Of a DNA stretch of 34,322 nt, positions 7,894-14,820 are shown one piece after another. Source of the stretch: Bradyrhizobium sp. AUGA SZCCT0283 (GTDB lineage: Bacteria; Pseudomonadota; Alphaproteobacteria; Rhizobiales; Xanthobacteraceae); assembly GCF_018130385.1 (NCBI RefSeq), contig NZ_JAFCLU010000050.1, forward strand, positions 1 through 34,322, read 5' to 3'. The notes beneath the pieces were generated by a model. The model was not told the DNA's origin. It did not search any database and saw only the letters and a list, made by a program, of their open reading frames with translations. Position numbers and translations under genes: made by a program. How positions within the stretch are numbered: the first letter of the stretch is position 1; each line of letters starts with the position of its first letter.

Positions 7894-7906
7894 GGTACCG
7901 TATCAT
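7887..7906. promoter_or_regulatory. Perfect 20-bp palindrome, candidate TetR-type operator
   Basis: ATGATACGGTACCGTATCAT is a perfect 20-bp palindrome with no spacer, 39 bases upstream of the FecR-like gene and overlapping the candidate -10. Its length and symmetry fit a dimeric repressor of the TetR type. The regulator gene is not adjacent. Confidence 0.6.
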
Positions 7907-7945
7907 CAACACCTGTTTCGCCCATACCCCGAAGGGGAAGCTGCC

Positions 7946-8467
7946 ATGATAATATTGGCACGCACCGGAACTATCGCTGTTGCAAGCCTCGGCCTCCTCG
8001 CTGGAGATGCGTTGGCCCAGCCAGCGAAACTGGGTTGTATTTCCGCGCCGACGGCTCAGGGAACGCAAACGCTCCATTGCCCGACGGCGATCACGATCGT
8101 GGCCGAAAGTGGTGCGAAGTTCGAGCTCAGGGATCGCAACCGCGACGGCCACGTCGATTCCGTCGAACTCAGCAACAAGGCCATGCTGCTCGACGTGCCG
8201 AAGAAGCCGGGCCGCGCCAAGTTCAACGTGGTGACGCCGCAGGCCATTGCCGCGGTGCGCGGCACCAAATGGGCGGTGGACGCCGAAGGTGCAAAGACAT
8301 CGGTCTTCGTCGTCGATGGCCGCGTCAGCGTGGCGCGATCCGCCGGCCGCGGCAGCGTCGTACTCGGCCCCGGCGACGGGGTCGATGTCGAGGGACCAGG
8401 CGAGTTGATCGTGAAACGCTGGCCGCCCGCGCGCGTGACGGCCCTGATGGCAAGATTGGGACAATAG
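7946..8467 (+). CDS. FecR-domain periplasmic protein with EF-hand-like loop
   Basis: A 173-residue secreted protein. Residues 1-24 form a signal peptide ending in ALA. The rest is a FecR-type beta domain with the core FNVVTPQAIAAVRGTKWAVD and then VFVVDGRVSVAR. Residues 63-74 read DRNRDGHVDSVE, matching a calcium-binding EF-hand loop at positions 1, 3, 5, 6, 9 and 12. Cys31 and Cys45 could form a disulfide. The start has a strong ribosome site (AAGGGGAAG). It ends 11 bases before the CHASE2 cyclase, so the two are surely one transcript. FecR-domain proteins next to CHASE2 cyclases probably act as their periplasmic partner. This one is too short and lacks the cytoplasmic part of a classical FecR anti-sigma regulator. 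Confidence 0.87.
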   Translation: MIILARTGTIAVASLGLLAGDALAQPAKLGCISAPTAQGTQTLHCPTAITIVAESGAKFELRDRNRDGHVDSVELSNKAMLLDVPKKPGRAKFNVVTPQAIAAVRGTKWAVDAEGAKTSVFVVDGRVSVARSAGRGSVVLGPGDGVDVEGPGELIVKRWPPARVTALMARLGQ

Positions 8468-8478
8468 ATGACACGCAA

Positions 8479-10374
8479 ATGAGCCGTCGACGTCTTCATA
8501 TTCTGGTTGCGTTGCTCTGCACGGGATGGTGGGCAGGCGCGATATGGCTCGGCCATACCAGCGGCCATTTGCGGTTTCTCGACCGGCTCGAGTCGGCATT
8601 ATCAGATGTGCGAACGCTGGCGCGCGGCGTAAGGGCGCCGCCGGACCTCGTCACGATCGTTGCGATCGACGACACTGTCGTCAAACTCGGCGGCACCTAT
8701 CCGCTGCCGCGCGCGGAGATAGCGAAAATCGTCGAGGCGATCGCCCGGCTGGAGCCGAAGATCATCGCGATCGATCTTCTTTTGGTCGACAAGGGCCCCG
8801 CCGGCGGCGATGCGGCGCTCGCAAAATCGCTCGCGGCGAGTCCGAGCGTGCTTGCCGCGGCGGCGGTATTTTCGAACATCGTTCAGCCTTCCGCGGAAGA
8901 CGGCGGGCCGCTGGCCCGCCTGCCGAAGGCCGACCGCTTCCTGCTGCCGCTGCCCGCCTTTGCCGACCGCGCGGAAGTCGGCATCGCCAATGTGGCGACG
9001 GGCCAGACCGGCACGCCGCTGTCGATCCCGATGCTGTTCCGGACACGCGACAAAATCGAATTGTCGTTTCCGCTTCGTGTCGCGTCCGTCGCGATCGGCC
9101 AGAAGCTGACGATCGAGCCCGATCGCCTGCTGTTCGGCGACCGGCCGATCGCGACCGCTTCCAATTATGCGCTGCCGATTTCCTATTACGGCCCGCGCCG
9201 CACCATTCGCACCGTCAGCGCCGCAAATCTGGTCGACGGCCAGGTCGACAAGGAGGCCATCGAGGGCCGGATCGTCGTCCTCGGCGCGACCGCAACCGGC
9301 GCCGGCGACTTCTTTCCGACGCCGTTCGATTCAATGATGCCGGGCGTGGAAATCATTTCCACCGCGATTACGCATCTGGTCGCAGGGGACGGCGTCGTGC
9401 GCAACCGGCCGGTTCGCATCGTCGAGGCCATTATGACGATCCTGCTCCCGATACTGCTGGTCGGCTTGCTGGCGTGGCGGCGAAACGCAGTCGGTCTGCT
9501 CACGGTCAGCGCGGTGATGCTGGCATGGGCGGCTGCGAATACGGTTGCTTTCGCGTACGGCATATGGCTCGACACCGCGACAACAATGGCCGCGACGGTG
9601 CCGCCGGTCGTCCTGTTCGGTACGTTGCAACTATGGTCGGGCCGGCGCAGCGCCCAGCATCTCGCCGCACAGAACAAGCTGCTCGAACAATTCCAGACGC
9701 CGGGCCTGCAGGAATGGCTGACGCGCGATCCTGACTTCCTGCTGGCGCCGGTCAGGCAGAATGCCGCCGTGGTGTTCGTCGACCTGTCCGGATTTACCTC
9801 ACTCAGCGAAACACTCGGTCCGGATGCCACCAGGGGGCTCTTGAAGGAGTTTCACGCCCTGGTCGACAAGGAAGTGACGCGGTGCGGCGGCATGATCACG
9901 AGTTTTCTCGGCGATGGCGCCATGATCCTGTTCGGCCTGCCCGAGGCTAGGCCGGATGACGCTGTGCGCGCGGCGCAGTGTTCGATCGCGCTCTGCGTCA
10001 GGACCGAGCGCTGGATCGAGGCGTTGCCGCCGACGATCGCCGTGCGGATCGGCTTCAAGATCGGCGCGCATTTCGGACCGATCGTCGCCTCCCGGCTTGG
10101 CGGCCGCAACCATCAGCACATCACCGCAACCGGCGACACCGTGAACGTGGCGAGCCGTCTGATGGAAGTGGCGGCCCGCCACGATGTCAGGCTGGCACTG
10201 AGCGATACGTTGCGCGTCGCGGCGGAGCGCGCCGGCGCCCGGCTGAAGACCGGCAACCTTGCCGGCCCGGTCGAGACGCAGATTCGCGGCCGGTCAGGCT
10301 CGCTCACGGTCTGGCTGTGGCGGGGCGAACATCCCACCATGGATCAACGCACGCATCCTGACGCCGCGGAGTAA
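8479..10374 (+). CDS. CHASE2-domain class III adenylate/guanylate cyclase
   Basis: A 631-residue membrane cyclase. An N-terminal membrane segment (residues 7-24) leads into a periplasmic CHASE2 sensor domain (about 40-310; VTIVAIDD, AIDLLLVD, GADFFPTPFDSMMPGVEI-like block). Three membrane helices follow (about 315-385), then a cytoplasmic class III catalytic domain. The metal-binding Asp residues are D435 (VVFVDLSGFTS) and D479 (FLGDGAMILFG), and the transition-state Asn and Arg are in GDTVNVASRL. The adenine-contacting Lys expected four residues before D479 is Ser475, so base selectivity or activity may differ. It would make a cyclic nucleotide in response to a periplasmic signal, presumably with the FecR-like partner. 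ATG 8479 was chosen; ATG 8468 runs into a stop after four codons. Confidence 0.94.
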   Translation: MSRRRLHILVALLCTGWWAGAIWLGHTSGHLRFLDRLESALSDVRTLARGVRAPPDLVTIVAIDDTVVKLGGTYPLPRAEIAKIVEAIARLEPKIIAIDLLLVDKGPAGGDAALAKSLAASPSVLAAAAVFSNIVQPSAEDGGPLARLPKADRFLLPLPAFADRAEVGIANVATGQTGTPLSIPMLFRTRDKIELSFPLRVASVAIGQKLTIEPDRLLFGDRPIATASNYALPISYYGPRRTIRTVSAANLVDGQVDKEAIEGRIVVLGATATGAGDFFPTPFDSMMPGVEIISTAITHLVAGDGVVRNRPVRIVEAIMTILLPILLVGLLAWRRNAVGLLTVSAVMLAWAAANTVAFAYGIWLDTATTMAATVPPVVLFGTLQLWSGRRSAQHLAAQNKLLEQFQTPGLQEWLTRDPDFLLAPVRQNAAVVFVDLSGFTSLSETLGPDATRGLLKEFHALVDKEVTRCGGMITSFLGDGAMILFGLPEARPDDAVRAAQCSIALCVRTERWIEALPPTIAVRIGFKIGAHFGPIVASRLGGRNHQHITATGDTVNVASRLMEVAARHDVRLALSDTLRVAAERAGARLKTGNLAGPVETQIRGRSGSLTVWLWRGEHPTMDQRTHPDAAE

Positions 10375-10387
10375 CCGGCCGCGCGCT

Positions 10388-11890
10388 CTATCGCGCTTCC
10401 GGCGGCGGCGTGCGGTCGAGCACCTCGCCCTTCGGACCTTCCAATGCATCGAGCGCATAGGTCTCGATCACCAGCGGGCCGCGCTTGCGCGAGACCTCGC
10501 CTGCCCGTTCGACACGGGCAAACCTGTCTTTCAGATAGGGCGTATCGCCGAGCCATGCCTCATATACATACAACAATTTGCCGGCGAGCTGTGCCGTATC
10601 AGGTTCGGGCATGTTTATCCAACGGATGCGCTGGCTATGCTGCGCGACGCAGGTGCCCTTCGGCAGATAGAAGGCGAGCCAGGCGGTGGTGCCGTAATCC
10701 GGCGCGAGCACGCATGTTGCGCCGACGCGCGCCCTCACCGCCTCAATTCCATCGGCCGTTTCGCGCCAGCCGACGCCGACGCTGCGCACGGTGGCATCGC
10801 GGCGATAGCCCGACAGCACGCCGGTGTCGGCCTGCACGACCAGCAGTACGAACATCAGCACGCCGCCCGGCGCCGCCCAGCGCCGGCAGAAATCGACCAG
10901 GCGCTGCCAGCGTGGCTCCCATTCGACCAGATGCGCGGCGACGGCGGCGGCGATCGCAAACGCCGGATAAATTGGTCCAAACCAGTTGGCCTCGACACGG
11001 GCATGGAGCGAGTGCCAGACGAAATAGGCGACGATGACCCAGAACATTGTATTGACGAGCGCGCGCGCCGGCAGCGCGCCGGCGCGACGGCGGAACAGCG
11101 CGTAAAGCCCCATCGCGCCGAGGATCCATACCAGCGGCGTCGCGAACGCGATCTGCGTCGGGATCAGCTCGGCGATGAAGACCGGGTGGAAATCCTCGAT
11201 CCTCGCCCGCCCCATCTGCTTGATAAAGGAAACCCAGCGGTGCTCAGCGTTCCAGAGAATGACGGGAGCAAACAGCAGCAGTGCGACCAGCCCGCCGAGA
11301 TAAAGCCACGGCGAGATCAGCCAGTGCCGGAGCTTGGGAACAGCGACCAGCCAGATCAGAATCGCCGGCCCGAAGAACAGCGCGGTGTATTTCGACAGCA
11401 GCGCGCAACCGGCGGCGGCGCCGACCGCCAGCCACCACACGCCACGGCCGGTCTGCAGCACCTTGGCGAGCGCAAACAGCAGGAAACTAGACGCCACCAG
11501 CAACGGCGCGTCCGGCGTGACGATCATGGTGCCGACCGCGGCCATCAGCGTGATGTTCAGAAGGATCGCCGATGAGGCGGCCACGCGCCGGCTGCCGAAC
11601 AGGATCGCTGCGGCCTGGTAGATCGCCCAGCTCATCGGCAGCGCCAGCAGGATCGAGACCAGCCGCACGCCGAACTCGGTATCGCCCGCGATCAGGGTGC
11701 CGAGCCGGATCACCACCGCGACCATCGGCGGATGATCGTAATAGCCGCCGGCGAGATGCTTCGACCACATCCAGTAATAGGCTTCGTCGAAGGTGATCGG
11801 CGTGAACGCCGCGGCAATCAGGCGTACGCCAACCAGCGCCAGGATCGCCAGACCCGTGTTGAGAGCAACCCGCGCCTCGTTCGGATTCAT
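10388..11890 (-). CDS. GT39/ArnT-like polytopic glycosyltransferase
   Basis: A 500-residue inner-membrane glycosyltransferase of the PMT/ArnT type that moves a sugar from a polyprenyl-phosphate donor to a periplasmic acceptor. The first periplasmic loop has the catalytic-type acid in FDEAYYWMWSKHLAGGYYDH (about residues 34-53). About ten membrane helices follow, then a soluble C-terminal domain from about residue 385. The family's usual acceptors are lipid A, proteins or other glycolipids, and this one cannot be assigned. The next minus-strand gene upstream is a GT2-GtrA enzyme that would make the donor, so the pair forms a plausible two-step glycosylation route. The 3' end converges with the cyclase, only 13 bases away. 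Confidence 0.9.
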   Translation of the reverse strand: MNPNEARVALNTGLAILALVGVRLIAAAFTPITFDEAYYWMWSKHLAGGYYDHPPMVAVVIRLGTLIAGDTEFGVRLVSILLALPMSWAIYQAAAILFGSRRVAASSAILLNITLMAAVGTMIVTPDAPLLVASSFLLFALAKVLQTGRGVWWLAVGAAAGCALLSKYTALFFGPAILIWLVAVPKLRHWLISPWLYLGGLVALLLFAPVILWNAEHRWVSFIKQMGRARIEDFHPVFIAELIPTQIAFATPLVWILGAMGLYALFRRRAGALPARALVNTMFWVIVAYFVWHSLHARVEANWFGPIYPAFAIAAAVAAHLVEWEPRWQRLVDFCRRWAAPGGVLMFVLLVVQADTGVLSGYRRDATVRSVGVGWRETADGIEAVRARVGATCVLAPDYGTTAWLAFYLPKGTCVAQHSQRIRWINMPEPDTAQLAGKLLYVYEAWLGDTPYLKDRFARVERAGEVSRKRGPLVIETYALDALEGPKGEVLDRTPPPEAR

Positions 11891-11904
11891 TTTGGAGCCC
11901 TTTT

Positions 11905-12018
11905 GGTTCTGATTGAATCAGAACCAGGCTCTACTTTATCGTTTTGACGCGTTTTCTTGACGCGAACCGGCATCCACCCCCGGATCAAGTCCGAGGGCAT
12001 GCTTCGCTCGAAAACGCT
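11905..12018 (-). repeat. Dispersed intergenic repeat, copy 2 (inverted)
   Basis: On the minus strand it reads AGCGTTTTCGAGCGAAGCAT and ends in the hairpin GGTTCTGATT-G-AATCAGAACC (11905-11925). It matches copy 1 at 6739-6866. Its hairpin differs from that copy by a paired T-A for C-G change. It fills the gap between the two glycosyltransferase genes. Confidence 0.8.
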
Positions 12019-12023
12019 GTTGG

Positions 12024-13154
12024 TCATCGCCTGCGCCAGACGAACAGTCCGGACATGGCATAGTTCCAGACAACGCCCATCAGCGCGCCGGCAAGCCCCG
12101 CGAGCCACCAGATCGGTTCCTGGTCGAAGACCGCGAACGCGACGCCGACATTGGCGAGCAATCCGACGCCGCAGACGAGATAGAACAGCAGCAGGCCGCG
12201 CAGGATCGCAAATCCCTTCAGCCGCTGGTCGCGATAGGTGAGAAAATTGTTCAGGACGAAGTTGCTGGTCATCGCAACCAGCGCGCCGGCGGCCTGCGCC
12301 TCCGCAAACGGTTCCTTGAAGATTTCGAGCGCGATGAACAGCGTCGCGAGGTGCACCACAAGGCCGGTGCCCCCGACCATTGCGAACAACAGGAAACGCA
12401 GCGAAACAACATCGTGCGTCAGCTTGGCCAGCACCAGGCCAAGGAAATCCAGCGCCACCATGGAATCGAGCTTGCTCTCGCCGTGCTGGCGCGAACCGAA
12501 AGTATAGGGAATCTCGACCGCGCGCAGCTTGCCCTGCCCGGTCACAATGAGGTCGAGCAAGATCTTGAAGCCCTGGGTCGAGAGTTGCGGCGCCAATTGC
12601 TCGAAGCGGTCGCGGCGGATCATGAAGAAGCCGCTCATGGGATCGGCGACCTCGACCTTCAGGACGCGCCTGGCGACCTCGGTTGCAAGCTGGCTGGCCC
12701 CTGCCCGCTGCTTGTTGAAACTGTCGGCGCTGCCGCCCTCGATATAGCGGCTGCCCACCACGAGTTCCGCCTTGCCGCTCCGCAGCAGCGCGACCATTTT
12801 CGGCAGTTGCGTTTCATCGTGCTGCAGATCGGCGTCGATGACAGCCGCGTAGGGGCCGCTCGAGGCTAAAATACCCTCGATGCACGCACCCGACAGGCCG
12901 CGCCGCCCGATCCGGCGGATACAGCGGACGCGGGAATCCTTCCGCGCCAGCCCCCGCACCACTTCCCAGGTCCCGTCGGGGGAATTGTCATCGACAAAGA
13001 TCACTTCCCAGCCGATGCCGGTCAGCGTGGCCTCCAGCCGCCGGTACAGCACGGTGACATTGTCGCGCTCGTTGAAGGTCGGGACAACGACCGAAAGCTC
13101 AGGCAAACCGGCCTGCGACGGGGTTTCGGGGCCCGGTTTGATGGCGTCATTCAT
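12024..13154 (-). CDS. GT2 polyprenyl-phosphate glycosyltransferase with GtrA domain
   Basis: A 376-residue protein joining a cytoplasmic GT2 domain to a GtrA-type membrane domain. The GT2 part (about 15-235) shows SVVVPTFNERDNV, DDNSPDGT and the metal-binding DADLQHDE, the pattern of dolichol-phosphate mannosyltransferase-like enzymes. They load a sugar onto polyprenyl phosphate. The C-terminal 130 or so residues carry four membrane helices starting LRFLLFAMVGGTGLVVHLAT and ending in VWRRR. GtrA domains are linked to flipping the lipid-linked sugar. ATG 13154 (MNDAIKPGPE) was preferred over in-frame starts further upstream because those extensions are Pro/Ser-rich, unlike the family, and run through a fragment of a dispersed repeat. 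It likely supplies the GT39 enzyme downstream. Confidence 0.9.
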   Translation of the reverse strand: MNDAIKPGPETPSQAGLPELSVVVPTFNERDNVTVLYRRLEATLTGIGWEVIFVDDNSPDGTWEVVRGLARKDSRVRCIRRIGRRGLSGACIEGILASSGPYAAVIDADLQHDETQLPKMVALLRSGKAELVVGSRYIEGGSADSFNKQRAGASQLATEVARRVLKVEVADPMSGFFMIRRDRFEQLAPQLSTQGFKILLDLIVTGQGKLRAVEIPYTFGSRQHGESKLDSMVALDFLGLVLAKLTHDVVSLRFLLFAMVGGTGLVVHLATLFIALEIFKEPFAEAQAAGALVAMTSNFVLNNFLTYRDQRLKGFAILRGLLLFYLVCGVGLLANVGVAFAVFDQEPIWWLAGLAGALMGVVWNYAMSGLFVWRRR

Positions 13155-13298
13155 GATCGCCAGCGTATATCCGCAGCCGCCCGACATGCCAAGGCGAGCT
13201 TCAGGAACGAGGTGACTGGACGGTGAAAACGGGGGCGAAATCGACCCGGTGTCGGCCCGCGAGGTCGAATCAGTAGCCGCCGCCGGACCGGGTCCGGG

Positions 13299-13325
13299 GC
13301 CTACTTCGCTTGAAAATGCTCTGAA
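13299..13325 (-). repeat. Fragment of the dispersed repeat
   Basis: On the minus strand TTCAGAGCATTTTCAAGCGA resembles the start of the repeat at 6739 and 11905. Only the first 27 or so bases are kept. Confidence 0.5.
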
Positions 13326-13475
13326 ATGCCAACGACCACGAACAGAGGGCGCGCGTACATCCGGCGCAGCCAAACTATTCATGGTCGTCCCAGCGCCGGA
13401 GCCTTGAAGCGTCAACGTCGCCGTTGGATAGCAGATAGGAACGCCCGGGGCATTCCGCAAGAAGCGATCCCGCCC

Positions 13476-13679
13476 CTACTGGTTCGGCACTTCCCGAATC
13501 ACCGGTCCGCGCGGGGCTGGCGCCGCAGGAACCGGCTGAAGCGCCGGCGCGGGCTGCTGAAAGTTCGCCGGCTTGGCGGGCTTTCCGAACTGGCCGATCG
13601 GCCCGTAGGCAATTGCAACCACCATCACGATCGATGCGACGATGGCTCCCAAAAGACCGGCGACTGATTGCGAATTCAT
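13476..13679 (-). CDS. Small single-helix membrane protein with Pro-rich tail
   Basis: A 67-residue protein. Residues 5-27 form one hydrophobic helix (VAGLLGAIVASIVMVVAIAY), followed by a Pro/Ala-rich tail (FQQPAPALQPVPAAPAPRGP) presumably outside the cytosol. ATG 13679 has AGGGGTAG upstream. It is the first gene of the minus-strand group leading into the GT2-GtrA and GT39 genes, though 300 bases separate it from the GT2 start. No family is recognised. Confidence 0.65.
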   Translation of the reverse strand: MNSQSVAGLLGAIVASIVMVVAIAYGPIGQFGKPAKPANFQQPAPALQPVPAAPAPRGPVIREVPNQ

Positions 13680-13893
13680 ACTCAACTACCCCTACGCCTG
13701 ACCGGGAACTGATATCATGGAAAAAGCTTTTGAAGGAATAGTCTCGGCGTCCGCCATCGACAAAACCAGCGCCGACGCCGGCCTCCAAAATCTCACCACG
13801 CGAGCGCCGCGTAACGGACAAGCAAGAACCGCGATTCCATCGTAAACATGGCGGAGTCTCGGCCTTCGGGTTGACAGGGAATAGGGGAAAAAA

Positions 13894-14565
13894 ATGTCGA
13901 CGACAGATGACACCAAACCGGCCGGGAAATCCGGACGGCGTAAGGGCAAGGGGGACCGGCGCAAAAAAGCAGTTCCCCAACAGAGTTTGCCTGAGAGCCC
14001 GGCGCCGGCTCAACTGCAGAGCCCGGATCAGGATCAGGAACTCCAGCAGCCAGAGCCGGTTCACGCGGAGAGCCCGAAGCTGGATCAGCAGCCGGCCGTC
14101 GAGGAGCCCGTCGTTACCGTCGCCGCGTCACCCGAGCCGCAGCCGGCCGCCGCGCCCCCGCCTTCCGAGCCCTCGCCCGTCGAGCCCGTCTCAGCCGAGT
14201 CCGTCTCAGCCGAGTCCGTCCCAGCTGAGTCCGTCCCAGCCGAGTCCGTTTCAGCCGAGACCGCGTCAGCCGAGCCGTCACCAGCCGAGCCTGCGCCGGT
14301 GAGCCTGCAGACCATCGCGAATGCCTATCGCGACTACACAAGGAAGTCGATCGAGGAGTTCGGATCGTTCGTCGAACAGCTCAGCGGCGTTCGCTCGCTC
14401 GACAAGGCGATGACGGTTCAGAGCGAATTTGTGAAGCGGGCCTATGAAACCTCGGTCGCCGAGTCGCAGAAGATCTGCGAACTGCACAACCGCCTTGCCA
14501 AGCAAACCCTCGACCCGTTCAAGGGGTTGACGGGCAAGACGCCGGCGACGCACGGCAAGCCCTGA
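13894..14565 (+). CDS. Phasin family protein with repetitive acidic linker
   Basis: A 223-residue protein. A Lys/Arg-rich N-terminus (GRRKGKGDRRKKA) leads into a long Pro/Glu/Ala/Gln linker, then a helical phasin domain at about 140-215 (NAYRDYTRKSIEEFGSFVEQ, then TVQSEFVKRAYETSVAESQK). Phasins coat polyhydroxyalkanoate granules. The linker contains six tandem five-residue units of the type V-S/P-A-E-S (residues about 99-130). The basic N-terminus could bind nucleic acid as in granule-segregating phasins; that is inference. ATG 13894 has AGGGG upstream, and a strong terminator follows. It is monocistronic. Confidence 0.85.
   Translation: MSTTDDTKPAGKSGRRKGKGDRRKKAVPQQSLPESPAPAQLQSPDQDQELQQPEPVHAESPKLDQQPAVEEPVVTVAASPEPQPAAAPPPSEPSPVEPVSAESVSAESVPAESVPAESVSAETASAEPSPAEPAPVSLQTIANAYRDYTRKSIEEFGSFVEQLSGVRSLDKAMTVQSEFVKRAYETSVAESQKICELHNRLAKQTLDPFKGLTGKTPATHGKP
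14188..14282 (+). repeat. 15-bp tandem repeats inside the phasin gene
   Basis: About six units related to GTCTCAGCCGAGTCC encode the V-S/P-A-E-S peptide repeat. Most changes between units are at wobble positions or swap Ser for Pro, so the length is likely to vary between strains without breaking the frame. Confidence 0.85.
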
Positions 14566-14608
14566 GGTTCACGCGAGACCGGTTCGACGCAAATGAGTGG
14601 AAGCAAGA

Positions 14609-14633
14609 GGCTCCGGTTTTCCGGAGCCTTTTT
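14609..14633 (+). terminator. Rho-independent terminator of the phasin gene
   Basis: GGCTCCGG-TTTT-CCGGAGCC followed by TTTTT, 44 bases after the phasin stop codon. It lies between convergent genes and may also act on the minus strand. Confidence 0.9.
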
Positions 14634-14648
14634 GTCGAAGGATTCCGC

Positions 14649-14789
14649 CTATGAGCCGGCGCCCTGGCTCTGGCCGCGTTTCGACGCCGGTCCCGCCCCG
14701 CGCATGTAGTGCCGCTCCGGCCGGTAGCGGCCGGCCCAGGCGCGCACGATCTTGCTGGTGAGGGTTGATATCCACTGGATGATGGCCAT
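14649..14789 (-). CDS. 46-residue basic small protein downstream of the SulP gene
   Basis: This frame starts MAIIQWISTLTSKIVRAWAG and ends with a basic, Gly-rich tail (stop at 14649-14651). Its first 20 residues form an amphipathic helix. AAAGGA lies seven bases before the ATG. It begins 31 bases after the SulP stop on the same strand, so co-transcription is likely. It resembles DUF1127-like small Arg-rich proteins in layout only. No function is claimed. Confidence 0.5.
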   Translation of the reverse strand: MAIIQWISTLTSKIVRAWAGRYRPERHYMRGAGPASKRGQSQGAGS

Positions 14790-14820
14790 CGAATGGTCCT
14801 TTCGTCCTGCAATCCGAAAT

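Noticed and set aside
13155..13460. N-terminal extension of the GT2-GtrA protein
   Set aside because: The extra 102 residues are Pro/Ser-rich, unlike the family, and run through a fragment of a dispersed repeat. The conserved fold starts soon after Met at 13154.
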